From: Kitasatospora viridis
GTDB taxonomy: Bacteria; Actinomycetota; Actinomycetes; Streptomycetales; Streptomycetaceae
Direction: 5' to 3'
Assembly: GCF_007829815.1 (NCBI RefSeq)
Contig: NZ_VIWT01000005.1
Coordinates: 590,084 to 654,083, forward strand
Length of the DNA stretch: 64,000 nt
Shown here: positions 32,886 to 42,009 of the stretch, piece by piece
Layout: every line of letters begins with the position of its first letter
How positions within the stretch are numbered: the first letter of the stretch is position 1
Translations under genes and position numbers: made by a program
Notes under the pieces: model-generated
What the model was told of the DNA's origin: nothing
What the model saw: only the letters and a program-made list of their open reading frames with translations
Databases searched by the model: none

Positions 32886-34253
32886 GTGCACGCTCCCCGC
32901 ACCACGCTCAGAACCACGGTCGCCGGCCTCTGCGCCGGCGCCGCGGCGCTCGCCCTCTGCACCCTCCCGGCCCAGGCCGCGGCGCCGCGCTCACCGGCCG
33001 TCGCGGCCACCTACACCACCGGCACCCCGAGCGAGGTCTCGGCCGGGTGCGCCGGCCAGAACGCCGAGACCATCCAGGCCGCCGACCCGGCGGCGAACGC
33101 CGTCTACGAGGTCTGGATGGGCTGCAAGGGCATCGGCCTCGCGGCCTCGACCAACGGCGGCAACTCCTTCGCCACCCCGCTCACCCTGCCGGGCAGCACG
33201 GGGCAGAAGGGCAGCCGCACGTGGGACCCGGCGGTCACCGTCGCCCCCGACGGCACGGTCTACGCCTCCTTCATGACCTCCCGCTCCGGCCAGAGCTACC
33301 CGGTCGTGGACGTCAGCACCGACCACGGCGCCAGCTTCCGCACCGCCGGCGTGATCGTCCCGCCGGACCAGGGCAACTGGGGCGACCGGGACTTCATCGC
33401 CGCAGGGCCGGACGGCACGCTCTACCTCACCTGGGACTACGGGCCGAGCGCGGCCGCCGTGACCAGCGTCTGCCCGCCCAGCGGCAGTTGCGCCTTCGCC
33501 ACCGGCGACGTCAACGCCGTCGTGCAGAAGTCCACCGACGGCGGCCGGACGTGGAGCGCGATGTCGCACATCAGCCCCGGCTACCCGAACAGCGGCGGCG
33601 ACAGCGCCCCGGTGCTGGTCGAGCCGGACGGCTCGATCGACGTGGTCTACCAGGGCTACGCCGTCACCAACGTTCCCACCGACGACCTGACGGTCGCCTA
33701 CACCTACGCCAGCCGCTCCACCGACGGCGGGGCGACCTGGTCGCCGCCGGTGCGGATCGGCCCGGACGCCGGGACGATGAACAGCACCGAGTGGTGGATC
33801 GACGGCGCCGAGGCGCTCGGCCCGGACGGCACGCTCTACGCCACCTGGGACACCCAGGGCAGCACCACGGACACCGGCTGGCTCGCCTACTCGACCGACC
33901 ACGGCGCCACCTGGTCCACCCCGGTCCAGGCGCCCCCGGACACCCTGAACGTGCCGCACCTGATCCAGGTGGTGGCCGGCCCGCCCGGCATCGCCTACGT
34001 GAGCTGGCTCTCCTCCAGCGACCCGCGCGGCTACGCCCAGTACCTGCGCACCTTCTCGATCGCCCAGGGCTGGCTCTCCGACCCGGTCCAGGTCTCCCGC
34101 TCCTTCGGCGCCACCGCGGTCTGGCCCGGCGACACCTTCGGCCTGTCCGCCCTCTCGCCGACCCGCCTGGTCCTCGGCTGGGGCAGCGCGGTCGCCCCCG
34201 ACCCCACCACCGACCAGATCTGGTCCGACACGGTGGACGTGACGCTGCCCTAG
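32886..34253 (+). CDS. Secreted BNR/Asp-box repeat protein (sialidase-like propeller)
   Basis: A 455-residue exported protein. Residues 1-32 are a signal peptide ending A-Q-A-A-A. The rest is a probable beta-propeller with five Asp-box-like motifs (S-T-N-G-G-N-S-F, S-T-D-H-G-A-S-F, S-T-D-G-G-R-T-W, S-T-D-G-G-A-T-W, S-T-D-H-G-A-T-W). Catalytic residues of true sialidases (Arg triad, Tyr/Glu pair) could not be identified, so an exo-sialidase activity is not claimed. GTG at 32886 follows GAAGGAGATC. Confidence 0.82.
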   Translation: MHAPRTTLRTTVAGLCAGAAALALCTLPAQAAAPRSPAVAATYTTGTPSEVSAGCAGQNAETIQAADPAANAVYEVWMGCKGIGLAASTNGGNSFATPLTLPGSTGQKGSRTWDPAVTVAPDGTVYASFMTSRSGQSYPVVDVSTDHGASFRTAGVIVPPDQGNWGDRDFIAAGPDGTLYLTWDYGPSAAAVTSVCPPSGSCAFATGDVNAVVQKSTDGGRTWSAMSHISPGYPNSGGDSAPVLVEPDGSIDVVYQGYAVTNVPTDDLTVAYTYASRSTDGGATWSPPVRIGPDAGTMNSTEWWIDGAEALGPDGTLYATWDTQGSTTDTGWLAYSTDHGATWSTPVQAPPDTLNVPHLIQVVAGPPGIAYVSWLSSSDPRGYAQYLRTFSIAQGWLSDPVQVSRSFGATAVWPGDTFGLSALSPTRLVLGWGSAVAPDPTTDQIWSDTVDVTLP

Positions 34254-34264
34254 TCCGGCCGGTC

Positions 34265-35161
34265 CTAGCTCGAACGCGAGCTTCGGTCGCGCGCCCGCCG
34301 GGCCCCCTCGACCTCCAGGCCGAGCGAGGCCAGCAGCTCCAGCGCCGCGGCCGACGGGCTGTCCGGAGCCGCGCTGTACAGCAGCATCCGGTGGCCGCTG
34401 CCGTCCGACAACGGCAGTGTCTCGAAGGCCAGTTCCAGCTCGCCGACCAGCGGGTGGCGCAGCTGCTTGCGGCCCGTGGTGCAGGCCCGCACCGGGTGCT
34501 TGGCCCACAGCGCGCTGAACGCCGGGCTCTGGATCGCCAGTTCGCCGACCAGCTCGGCGAGCCGGCGGTCCTGCGGGTGCTGACCCACCGTCAGGCGCAG
34601 GGCCGCCAGGGCGACCCGGGTCTCCTCCTCCCAGTGGGCGTACAGCTCCCGGGTGTGCGGGTCGAGGAAGAGCAGCCGGGTCAGGTTGGGGCGCTCGGCG
34701 GGCCGGTCGGGGGCGGCGGGGTCGAGGTGGCCGGCCAGCAGCGCGTGGCCGAGCCGGTTCCACGCCAGCACCTCGTTGCACCGGTCGAGCACCACGGCCG
34801 GCACCCGGTCCATCGCCTCGATCAGCTGCCGGGTGGCGGCCCGCGCCCGCTCGGGGCGGGCGGCGGGCGCGCGCCCGGCCCGCTGCGGGCGGGCCAGGTT
34901 GCGCAGGTGGGCGTGCTCGTCGGGGTTGAGCCGCAGCGCCCGGGCGATCGCGTCGAGCACCCCGTCGGAGGCGTTGGCGCTCTGGCCCTGCTCCAGTCGG
35001 GTGTAGTAGGTGACGCTCACCCCGGCCAGCTGGGCCAGCTCCTCGCGGCGCAGGCCGGGCACCCGGCGGCGGTTGCCGATCGGCGTCAGGCCGACGTCCT
35101 CGGGCCGGAGCCGGGCGCGCCGGTTGCGCAGGAACTCTCCGAGTGCGGTCGTGGTGTCCAT
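34265..35161 (-). CDS. MmyB-type helix-turn-helix regulator
   Basis: A 298-residue transcription factor common in Streptomyces. An XRE-like helix-turn-helix occupies about residues 8-85 (V-P-G-L-R-R-E-E-L-A-Q-L-A-G-V-S, then Y-Y-T-R-L-E-Q-G). The MmyB-like ligand-binding domain follows (R-C-N-E-V-L-A-W-N-R-L and P-D-R-P-A-E-R-P-N-L-T-R-L-L-F). ATG at 35161 is the start; an upstream extension is low complexity. It diverges from an MFS exporter over 135 bp, a common arrangement in which the regulator represses the pump. Confidence 0.9.
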   Translation of the reverse strand: MDTTTALGEFLRNRRARLRPEDVGLTPIGNRRRVPGLRREELAQLAGVSVTYYTRLEQGQSANASDGVLDAIARALRLNPDEHAHLRNLARPQRAGRAPAARPERARAATRQLIEAMDRVPAVVLDRCNEVLAWNRLGHALLAGHLDPAAPDRPAERPNLTRLLFLDPHTRELYAHWEEETRVALAALRLTVGQHPQDRRLAELVGELAIQSPAFSALWAKHPVRACTTGRKQLRHPLVGELELAFETLPLSDGSGHRMLLYSAAPDSPSAAALELLASLGLEVEGARRARDRSSRSS

Positions 35162-35191
35162 GCGCCCAGTCTGCCCGCAACGGCCCGCGGG

Positions 35192-35237
35192 TTGACTACC
35201 CCTGCCAGTGCTACCTTCCGCCGAGGTCTGGGTAGTC
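35192..35237. promoter_or_regulatory. Inverted repeat in the MmyB/MFS divergent promoter
   Basis: GACTACCC (35194-35201) and GGGTAGTC (35230-35237) are perfect complements with 28 bp between. A TTGACT (35192-35197) overlaps the left arm. This is a plausible paired operator of the MmyB regulator. Confidence 0.5.
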
Positions 35238-35296
35238 GCCGCGCGCCCGGCCAGGCTCCTTCTCGTCAACGGATCTCTCCGAACGGAAGGACTGAC

Positions 35297-36706
35297 ATGT
35301 CGACAGTCGAGGAACTGCGGCTGGCGGAGCGGGGCGCGACCCGGCTCTCAGGGCGCCACCTCCTGGTGCTCGTGGTGCTGCTGGTGGCGCAGTTCATGTT
35401 GGCGGTGGACTTCTCCATCCTGAACGTGGCGCTGCCCGCGATCGGCCAGGGGCTCGGCCTCCCGCTCGGCCAACTCCAGTGGATCGGCACGGCGTTCGCC
35501 CTGCCCGCAGCCGGCTTCACGCTGCTCTTCGGCCGGATCGCCGACCTGTTCGGGCGCCGCCGGCTCTTCCTGCTCGGGCTGGCCCTGCTGGGCGCGGCCT
35601 CGCTGGCCGGCGGACTGGCCAGCAGCCCCGGTCTGCTGATCGCCGCCCGGGTGGCACAGGGACTGGCCACCGCCGCCGTGACCCCGGCGGGCCTCTCGCT
35701 GCTCACCACCTCCTTCCCCGAAGGGCGGCTGCGGGAGCGGGCGTTGGGCCTCAACGGGGCGCTGATGTCGGCCGGGTTCACGGCGGGTGCGGTGCTCGGC
35801 GGCGTGCTCACCGACCTGCTCTCCTGGCGCTGGGCCTTCTTCGTCAACGTCCCGGTGGCGCTGGGCGTGCTGCTGGTCGCGCCGGGCGTGCTGCGCGAGA
35901 GCCGGCCGGCCGCGCGGCCCCGGCTGGACCTGCCGGGCGCGGTGACCGTCACGCTCGGACTGCTCGCGCTGGTCCTCGGGATCACCGAGGCGGGCCGCAG
36001 CGGCTGGGGGAGCCCGGTCGCACTGCTGGCGCTGCTGCTCGGGGCCGGGCTGCTGCTGGCCTTCCTCGCGGTCGAGCGCCGGGCCGCCGCGCCGCTGGTG
36101 CCGCTCACCGTGCTGCGCCGGCGGGCGGTGGTGCTGGGCAACCTGGCCGGGCTGATCGCCTTCCTCACCGAGACCTCGCTGGTCTTCCTGCTGACCCTCT
36201 ACCTCCAGGAGGTGCTGGGCTTCTCCGCGCTGGCCGCCGGGCTCAGCTTCGGTGTGCTGGGCGTCGGCACGGTGCTCGGCGGGTCGACGGCCGCCCGGGT
36301 GATCGCCCGCCTGGGCACGCGCGGCACGCTGCTGGCGGGCGGGCTGCTCCAGGCCGGCGCCACGGCGGCACTGCTGGCGCTGGGTCACGGGTCGGGCTGG
36401 CTCGGCCTGTTGCTGCCGGCCACCTTCCTCGGCGGGGTCGGCAACATGTTCGTGATCGTCGCCTTCATGGTGACCGCCACCTCCGGCCTGCCCGACGCCG
36501 AGCAGGGCATGGCGACCGGCCTGGCCACCATGACCCAGCAGATCGGCATCACCGTCGGCACCCCGGTGATGAGCGCCCTGGTGGCCACCCGCGCCGCCGG
36601 GCACAGCGTGCTCCCCGGCATCTCCCTGGCGGTCCTGGTGAACGTCGCCCTGGTGCTGGCCGGCACCCTGCTGGCCCTGCTGCTGCGTCGTCCCGGCAAA
36701 GCTTAG
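35297..36706 (+). CDS. MFS transporter, DHA2-like drug/proton antiporter
   Basis: A 469-residue major-facilitator protein, about 14 hydrophobic segments. It has the motif-C-like A-V-D-F-S-I-L-N-V-A-L-P near helix 1, G-R-I-A-D-L-F-G-R-R-R in the 2-3 loop, and G-x-L-T-D-L-L-S-W-R-W-A-F-F-V-N-V-P typical of the EmrB/QacA group. ATG at 35297 follows GGAAGGA. Probably an efflux pump controlled by the divergent MmyB regulator. The substrate is unknown. Confidence 0.9.
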   Translation: MSTVEELRLAERGATRLSGRHLLVLVVLLVAQFMLAVDFSILNVALPAIGQGLGLPLGQLQWIGTAFALPAAGFTLLFGRIADLFGRRRLFLLGLALLGAASLAGGLASSPGLLIAARVAQGLATAAVTPAGLSLLTTSFPEGRLRERALGLNGALMSAGFTAGAVLGGVLTDLLSWRWAFFVNVPVALGVLLVAPGVLRESRPAARPRLDLPGAVTVTLGLLALVLGITEAGRSGWGSPVALLALLLGAGLLLAFLAVERRAAAPLVPLTVLRRRAVVLGNLAGLIAFLTETSLVFLLTLYLQEVLGFSALAAGLSFGVLGVGTVLGGSTAARVIARLGTRGTLLAGGLLQAGATAALLALGHGSGWLGLLLPATFLGGVGNMFVIVAFMVTATSGLPDAEQGMATGLATMTQQIGITVGTPVMSALVATRAAGHSVLPGISLAVLVNVALVLAGTLLALLLRRPGKA

Positions 36707-37695
36707 GGCCGGCCGAGCCGGAACCGCTGGCGGTACTCGGTGGGCGTGGTGTCCAGGGTGCGCCGGAAGGCGCGCACCAGGGTGTCCGTGGTGCCGAAGC
36801 CGCAGCGGGCCGCGATCCGCTCCAACGTCGCGTCGCTGGACTCCAGTTGGTGGCGCGCCCGCTCCACCCGGGCGGACTCGACGTAGGCGCTGGGGGTCTG
36901 GCCGAGCTCGGTCTTGAAGATCCGGGTCAGCTGACGCTCGCTCACGTGGGCGTGCTCGGCCAGGTCGGGCACGGTCAGCGGCTGGTCCAGGTTGCGTCCG
37001 ATGTGCAGCCGCAGCTCCTCGATCCGGCGGGTGGTCGAGACCGGTTCCAGCGGCACGCTGAACTGGCTCTGGCCGCTGGGCCGCTTGAGGTACATCACCA
37101 GCTGCCGGGCCACCCGCAGCGCCAGCTGCTCGCCGAAGTCGTCGGCGACCAGGGCCAGCGAGAGGTCCAGGCAGGCGCTGATCCCGGCGCCGGTCCAGAC
37201 GTTGCCCTCGCGGATGAAGATCGGGTCGGCGTCCACCTCCACGGCGGGGAAGTCGGTGGCGAGCTGCTGGGCGGTGGACCAGTGGGTGGTGGCCCGCTTG
37301 CCGTCCAGCAGGCCGGCGGCGGCCAGGATGTGCGCGCCGACGCAGACCGAGGCGACCCGGCGGCTGCGCGGGGCGAGCCGGCGCACCCAGTCCACCACCT
37401 CCGGGTCGGTCTGCGGGTGGACCCGGCGCCGCTCGTCCACCTCCACCGAGCCGGGCACCAGCAGGGTGTCGATGCTGCGCTCCAGGGCCTCGGCGAAGGT
37501 GAGGTCGGGCAGCACCCGCACCCCGGCGGAGGTGGTCACCGGCTCCATGGACCGGGCGGCGAGCATGATCCGGTAGCCCGTCAGGTCGTCGGTCTCGCGC
37601 TGGACCAGCGAGAACACCTCCGGCGGCCCGGTCACGTCGAGCAGGTCGACCCCCTCGAACAGCACCACCACGATCAGTCGGTTGACGGTGTTCAT
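36703..37695 (-). CDS. GlxA-type AraC-family regulator (DJ-1/PfpI domain plus HTH)
   Basis: A 330-residue regulator. The N-terminal DJ-1/PfpI-like domain (about residues 8-185) has D-L-L-D-V-T-G-P-P-E-V-F and V-A-S-V-C-V-G-A-H, the nucleophile-elbow cysteine position. The C-terminal AraC domain (about 225-325) has L-A-E-H-A-H-V-S-E-R-Q-L-T-R-I-F and a second helix pair I-A-A-R-C-G-F-G-T-T-D-T. ATG at 37695 follows GGGGGAGA. Diverges from the isochorismatase-family hydrolase, its likely target. Confidence 0.92.
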   Translation of the reverse strand: MNTVNRLIVVVLFEGVDLLDVTGPPEVFSLVQRETDDLTGYRIMLAARSMEPVTTSAGVRVLPDLTFAEALERSIDTLLVPGSVEVDERRRVHPQTDPEVVDWVRRLAPRSRRVASVCVGAHILAAAGLLDGKRATTHWSTAQQLATDFPAVEVDADPIFIREGNVWTGAGISACLDLSLALVADDFGEQLALRVARQLVMYLKRPSGQSQFSVPLEPVSTTRRIEELRLHIGRNLDQPLTVPDLAEHAHVSERQLTRIFKTELGQTPSAYVESARVERARHQLESSDATLERIAARCGFGTTDTLVRAFRRTLDTTPTEYRQRFRLGRP

Positions 37696-37891
37696 CAAAT
37701 CTCCCCCCGGAGCGCACATCGGCCATGTCCTTTTCTGCATGTTAGATGGCATTGCCGCCAGTTCGACACCCCCCGTAGCTTGAGAACCGCAGCTCACCGC
37801 CGCACCGCGCGGTGAGGACGAGCGGTACAGCTCGGTAAAAGCTCCCCCCGGTCACTCACTAGCCCGGTAAAGAATCTGAGGCGGAACACCC

Positions 37892-38482
37892 ATGTCTTCG
37901 ACCACCCTGCGCGCTCTCAACGGCTTCGACGAGACCCCCGCGACCCTCGCCGACTCGACCCTGATCCTGGTGGACTACCAGAACACCTACGTCGGCGGCG
38001 TGATGGAGCTGGACGGCTGGCAGGCCGCGCTCGACTCGGCCGCCGAGCTGCTCGGCCGGGCCCGCGCGGCCGGCGCCAAGGTGATCCACGTGATCAACGA
38101 CGGTGGTGAGGGCACCCCTTACGACATCCGGGCCGAGATCGGCCGGATCCACCCGAGCGTCGCGCCGGTCGAGGGCGAGCCGGTGGTGGTCAAGCAGGTG
38201 CCGAACGCCTTCGTGGACACCGACCTGGCCGCCCACGTCGACGCGGCCGGCCGCAAGGACGTGATCATCGCCGGCTTCATGACCCACATGTGCGTCGCCT
38301 TCACCACGGCGGGCGCCTTCCTGCGCGGCGACCGGCCCACCGTGGTCGCCGACGCCTGCGCCACCCGCCCGCTCGCCTCCACCGGCGCCGAGTTGACGGC
38401 GCACCAGCTCCACCACGCCGCGCTGGCCACCATCGCCGACCTCTACGGCGTCGTGGTGCCCACCGGCAAGTCCCTGAGCTGA
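37892..38482 (+). CDS. Isochorismatase-family cysteine hydrolase
   Basis: A 196-residue hydrolase with the family triad D28 (V-D-Y-Q), K101 (V-V-V-K-Q-V-P-N-A-F) and C134 (T-H-M-C-V). A G-F-M-T-H stretch with the expected cis-peptide neighbourhood precedes the Cys. Relatives hydrolyse isochorismate, nicotinamide or N-carbamoyl compounds; the sequence does not settle which. ATG at 37892 with GAGGCGGAAC upstream. A clear hairpin-T terminator follows. Confidence 0.9.
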   Translation: MSSTTLRALNGFDETPATLADSTLILVDYQNTYVGGVMELDGWQAALDSAAELLGRARAAGAKVIHVINDGGEGTPYDIRAEIGRIHPSVAPVEGEPVVVKQVPNAFVDTDLAAHVDAAGRKDVIIAGFMTHMCVAFTTAGAFLRGDRPTVVADACATRPLASTGAELTAHQLHHAALATIADLYGVVVPTGKSLS

Positions 38483-38520
38483 GCCGGGAAGCACTCACCC
38501 GCGCCACCGCACCCCTTGAC

Positions 38521-38594
38521 GGCGAGCGCGGCCTCCACCGGCCGTCCCCTGTTCCCCCGAGCCCGGACGGCCGTTGGGACCGCGCTCGCTTTTT
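38521..38594 (+). terminator. Intrinsic terminator with T tract
   Basis: GCGAGCGCGG (38522-38531) pairs with CCGCGCTCGC (38580-38589), followed by five T. An inner stem CGGCCGTCC (38539-38547) with GGACGGCCG (38565-38573) extends it. A U tract is rare in this window and makes this the clearest rho-independent terminator after the hydrolase gene. Confidence 0.75.
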
Positions 38595-38685
38595 CGTGCC
38601 CCGGCACACCCCGGTCCCAACCCCCAGAAGGACCAAGCATGTTCATCCCCCACAGACCCGATCCAGCCCAACCGAAGGAGAGTTC

Positions 38686-39849
38686 ATGGCCACTCGCAGA
38701 GGATTCCTCGGCGGCGCGTCCGCGCTCGGCGCCGCCTCGCTGCTCGGCGCACCGACCGTAGCGTCCGCCGCCGCGACCGACGCCGCACCGGGCCCGGTCG
38801 CGGTCGACCCGCAGGGCCAGGCCCGCGACGCCGTCCTCGCCGTCAACTCCGGCATGCGGGCCAACTACGCGGCCCTCAAGGCCGATCTGGTCAAGCAGCT
38901 GAGCCCGGTGGTCGTCGTGCAGAACGACGCCAAGGGCGGCAAGTTCACCCTGGTCTGGAACGGCACCCAGGAGTCCGTCAACCCGGTCTCGGAGACCTTC
39001 GAGCTCGCCAAGTCGATCAGCCACGTGCCGCTGGGCATCTTCTCGGTGCTCGCCGCCTACCTGAGCCCCACCGTGCCGAACGTGTCCAACGCCGCCCGGA
39101 TCGACCCGCACGACCTGCGGATGGTGGCCTACAAGAGCACCGACACCACCGGCTGGATCGCCCCGCTGCAAGCCTTCGGCGCCACCCTGGCGACCGCCCG
39201 GCAGTCCCTCGCCAAGGCCAACCTGCCCCAGGAGCTGACCACTTCCTGCGGCGCCCTGCTGGACGCGGCCGGCGCCTTCATCACCGCCACGGTGCAGGCG
39301 AAGCGGTTCGACATGAAGTCCTTCGAGGACTTCACCGCCGGCGTCTACGGCTACATCCGCACCAACATGAAGCACGCGGCGGCCGCCCAGATCGCCGGCG
39401 TGCGCGCCATCATGCAGCAGTGGCGCGGCAAGATCGGCGAGGCCCAGTGGCAGGACCTCTACACCGTGGTGCTCTCGCAGTGGACCACCTACGAGCTCAA
39501 TCAGAACTCGATCATCATCCGGCCCTGCATGAACCCGGTGAAGGTGGACACCCACCTGATCGACCTGGCCACCGTCGAGCCGCCCAGCGACCCGGTCTTC
39601 GTGGCGCTGGACAACCTGGCCCGGATCGTCCAGGACAACGTCGCGGCCGAGCTGGTCTTCGTCGCCGACACCAAGGTGGCCGACGCGCTCAAGGGCCGGC
39701 AGGACCTGCTCTCCGACGAGATCCTCGGCCAGATCGGCGGAACCTCGCCCGCCCCGGCCGCGGCCGCCACTGCCGCCGCGTTCAGTGCCGCCACCGCCTG
39801 CCCGTTCGGCCACAAGGCGAGCAACTCGGCCAGCCCGGCGCAGATCTGA
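38686..39849 (+). CDS. Tat-exported protein of unknown function
   Basis: A 387-residue protein with a twin-arginine signal (T-R-R-G-F-L-G-G then a hydrophobic stretch and A-S-A-A-A) in the first 30 residues. The mature part is mostly helical in appearance, without membrane segments. It contains three Cys (near residues 188, 288 and 377) and an Ala-rich segment before the C-terminal C-P-F-G-H. ATG at 38686 follows GAAGGAGAG. Tat export suggests folding or cofactor loading before secretion, but no cofactor motif is recognised. I do not recognise the family. Confidence 0.75.
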   Translation: MATRRGFLGGASALGAASLLGAPTVASAAATDAAPGPVAVDPQGQARDAVLAVNSGMRANYAALKADLVKQLSPVVVVQNDAKGGKFTLVWNGTQESVNPVSETFELAKSISHVPLGIFSVLAAYLSPTVPNVSNAARIDPHDLRMVAYKSTDTTGWIAPLQAFGATLATARQSLAKANLPQELTTSCGALLDAAGAFITATVQAKRFDMKSFEDFTAGVYGYIRTNMKHAAAAQIAGVRAIMQQWRGKIGEAQWQDLYTVVLSQWTTYELNQNSIIIRPCMNPVKVDTHLIDLATVEPPSDPVFVALDNLARIVQDNVAAELVFVADTKVADALKGRQDLLSDEILGQIGGTSPAPAAAATAAAFSAATACPFGHKASNSASPAQI

Positions 39850-39911
39850 CGCTGCGCCAGCACCACCGGCACGCCTTGCGTGTCGACGCACCACCCCTCA
39901 CCGGCACCGGG

Positions 39912-39937
39912 TAGTCTCACCATCACTCTCAGTGATG
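39912..39937 (+). promoter_or_regulatory. Putative -10 and palindrome ahead of HypX-like gene
   Basis: TAGTCT (39912-39917) resembles a -10 hexamer. CATCACT-CTC-AGTGATG (39921-39937) is a perfect 7-3-7 inverted repeat just downstream, at operator or leader-hairpin position. No good -35 is visible. Confidence 0.4.
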
Positions 39938-39955
39938 GACTCCTCGGAGGTCACG

Positions 39956-41626
39956 GTGCGCATCCTGCTCATCGCCAGCGCGTTCAACAGCCTGACCCAG
40001 CGCGTCCAGGCAGAACTGCACGACCGGGGCCACCAGGCGCCCGCCGAGGTGGTCGGCACCCCGCAGGAGGTCCGGGCGGCGGTCGTGCGGCACGACCCCG
40101 AGCTGATCCTCGCACCGATGCTGAAGACGGCCGTCCCGGCGGACGTCTGGTCCCGTCACACTTGTCTGATCGTCCACCCCGGCCCGCCCGGCGACCGCGG
40201 CCCGTCCTCGCTCGACCGGGCGGTGCTGGACGGCGAGCGGGCCTGGGGTGTGACGGTCCTCCAGGCCAACGCCGAGATGGACGCCGGGGACATCTGGGCC
40301 GACGAGGCGTTCCCGCTGCCCGCCGCCGGCAAGAGCGACGTCTACCGCGGCGAGCTCTCCGACGCCGCCCTGCGCGCCGTGCTGCGGGCCGTCGACCGGG
40401 TCGCCTCCGGCCGCCACCGGCCCCGGCCGCAGACCGGACTGCCGATCCGGGTGCGCCCGCCGCTGACCCAGGCCGAGCGCCGGATCGACTGGGCCGCCGA
40501 CGACACCGCGGCGGTGCTGCGCACCCTGCGCGCGGCCGACTCGCAACCGGGCGTGCGCGCCGAACTGCTCGGCGGCGCCTGGTTCCTGCACGGCGGACAC
40601 CCGGAGGACGAGCTGCGCGGCACGCCGGGCAGCGTGCTGGCCACCCGGGCCGGCGCGATCTGCCTGGCGACCGCCGACGGCGCGGTGTGGATCCCCGAAC
40701 TGCGCCCCGCCCGCACCCCCGGCGGCCCCGCCCCGGTGAAGCTGCCCGCCGTCCTCGCGCTCGGCGAGCGCCTGCCCGCCGTCCCCGACCTCCCCGCGCC
40801 GCTGCGGATCCCGGCCGGCCGCAGCACGTTCAGCGACATCCGCTACGAGGAGCACGGCGAGGCCGGGGTGCTGCGGTTCTCCTTCCCCGGCGGCGCGATG
40901 AGCACCGACCGGTGCCGCCGGCTGCTCGCCGCCTACCGGGCCGCCTGCGCCCGCCCGACCAGGGTGCTGGTGCTCGGCGGCGCCCGGGACTTCTTCTCCA
41001 ACGGCATCCACCTCGGGGTGATCGAGGCCGCCGCCGATCCGGCCGCCGAGTCCTGGGCCAACATCGAGGCGATCGACGACCTGGTGGAGGCGGTGCTCGG
41101 GACCACCGACCGCCTGGTGGTCGCGGCCCTCGGCGGCAACGCGGCGGCCGGCGGGGTGATGCTGGCGCTCGCGGCGGACGAGGTCTGGTGCCGTGACGGG
41201 GCGGTGCTCAACCCGCACTACCGCCTGATGGGCCTGCCCGGCTCGGAGTACTGGACCTACACGCTGCCCGCGCGGGTCGGCCCCGAGACCGCCGAGGCGC
41301 TGCTGCGCGCGGCCGAGCCGGTCAGCGCCGACCGGGCCCGCCGCCTGGGCCTGGTGGACCGCGTGGTCCCCTGCGGCCCGGCCGCCTTCCCCGAGCGGGT
41401 CGCCGAACTCGCCGCCGAGCTGGCCGCCGATCCGGCGGCCCACCAGCGGATCACCGAGAAGAAGCGGCGGCGCGCCCGGGACGAGGCGGCGAAGCCGCTG
41501 GCCGCCTACCGGGCGGAGGAGCTGGCCCGGATGCGGCGCACCTTCTCCGACCCGGACGCGCCCTACCACGCGCTGCGCTCGGCCTTCGTCCGCAAGCAGC
41601 CGGCCCCCGCCCCCGCGCCGCGCTGA
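39956..41626 (+). CDS. hypX: HypX-like hydrogenase maturation protein
   Basis: A 556-residue two-domain protein. Residues about 1-235 resemble methionyl-tRNA formyltransferase/formyl-THF hydrolase and include I-V-H-P-G-P-P-G-D-R-G-P-S-S-L-D. Residues 280-555 resemble enoyl-CoA hydratases, with G-G-A-R-D-F-F-S-N-G-I-H-L and G-G-N-A-A-A-G-G-V-M-L. This architecture is that of HypX/HoxX, which makes the CO ligand of [NiFe]-hydrogenase under air. GTG at 39956 has GGAGG 5 nt upstream; an ATG at 39935 is an alternative. No hydrogenase or other hyp gene is in the window, so its partner must lie elsewhere. Confidence 0.85.
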   Translation: MRILLIASAFNSLTQRVQAELHDRGHQAPAEVVGTPQEVRAAVVRHDPELILAPMLKTAVPADVWSRHTCLIVHPGPPGDRGPSSLDRAVLDGERAWGVTVLQANAEMDAGDIWADEAFPLPAAGKSDVYRGELSDAALRAVLRAVDRVASGRHRPRPQTGLPIRVRPPLTQAERRIDWAADDTAAVLRTLRAADSQPGVRAELLGGAWFLHGGHPEDELRGTPGSVLATRAGAICLATADGAVWIPELRPARTPGGPAPVKLPAVLALGERLPAVPDLPAPLRIPAGRSTFSDIRYEEHGEAGVLRFSFPGGAMSTDRCRRLLAAYRAACARPTRVLVLGGARDFFSNGIHLGVIEAAADPAAESWANIEAIDDLVEAVLGTTDRLVVAALGGNAAAGGVMLALAADEVWCRDGAVLNPHYRLMGLPGSEYWTYTLPARVGPETAEALLRAAEPVSADRARRLGLVDRVVPCGPAAFPERVAELAAELAADPAAHQRITEKKRRRARDEAAKPLAAYRAEELARMRRTFSDPDAPYHALRSAFVRKQPAPAPAPR

Positions 41627-41639
41627 GCGGCGGGCCCGG

Positions 41640-41909
41640 TCAGCGCTGCACCCGCCGCCTGCCCCAGCTCGGCGCGACCAGCGCGACCAGGACCACGGCG
41701 AAGCCGATCTGCAGCAGGTGCCGGATCCAGTCGATCCCGGAGGTGTGCCGGACGCCGATCCACCCGGCCGCCGCGTTCCCGAGCAGTGCCCCGGCCGCCC
41801 CCAGCAGCGCGGTCAGCCACAGCGGAATCGCCTGCGGGCCGCGCAGCAGCAGCCTGGCCAGCAGGCCGAGCACGAGCCCGATGATGAGGATCCACACGAT
41901 CTGGAACAC
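41640..41909 (-). CDS. GlsB/YeaQ/YmgE-type small membrane protein
   Basis: An 89-residue protein with three hydrophobic segments, the first beginning right after the start (W-I-L-I-I-G-L-V-L-G-L-L-A-R). Gly-rich helices (L-L-G-A-A-G-A-L-L-G-N) match the transglycosylase-associated/GlsB family, often stress-induced. The C-terminus is basic. The last helix differs from the usual, and a loop with H-T-S-G-I-D-W precedes it. It is convergent with hypX; a 7-bp inverted repeat (GCGCTGA/TCAGCGC) spans the two ends. Confidence 0.8.
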   Translation of the reverse strand: MFQIVWILIIGLVLGLLARLLLRGPQAIPLWLTALLGAAGALLGNAAAGWIGVRHTSGIDWIRHLLQIGFAVVLVALVAPSWGRRRVQR

Positions 41910-42009
41910 GACGCCTCCCGGGAACGATTTGTCGACAGGGCGCTCCTTCGAGGCTAGCCAGTGCGGCCGTCGACGCCCACTCGCGGGGGCGGCGGGCCGG
42001 GTCAGTGCG

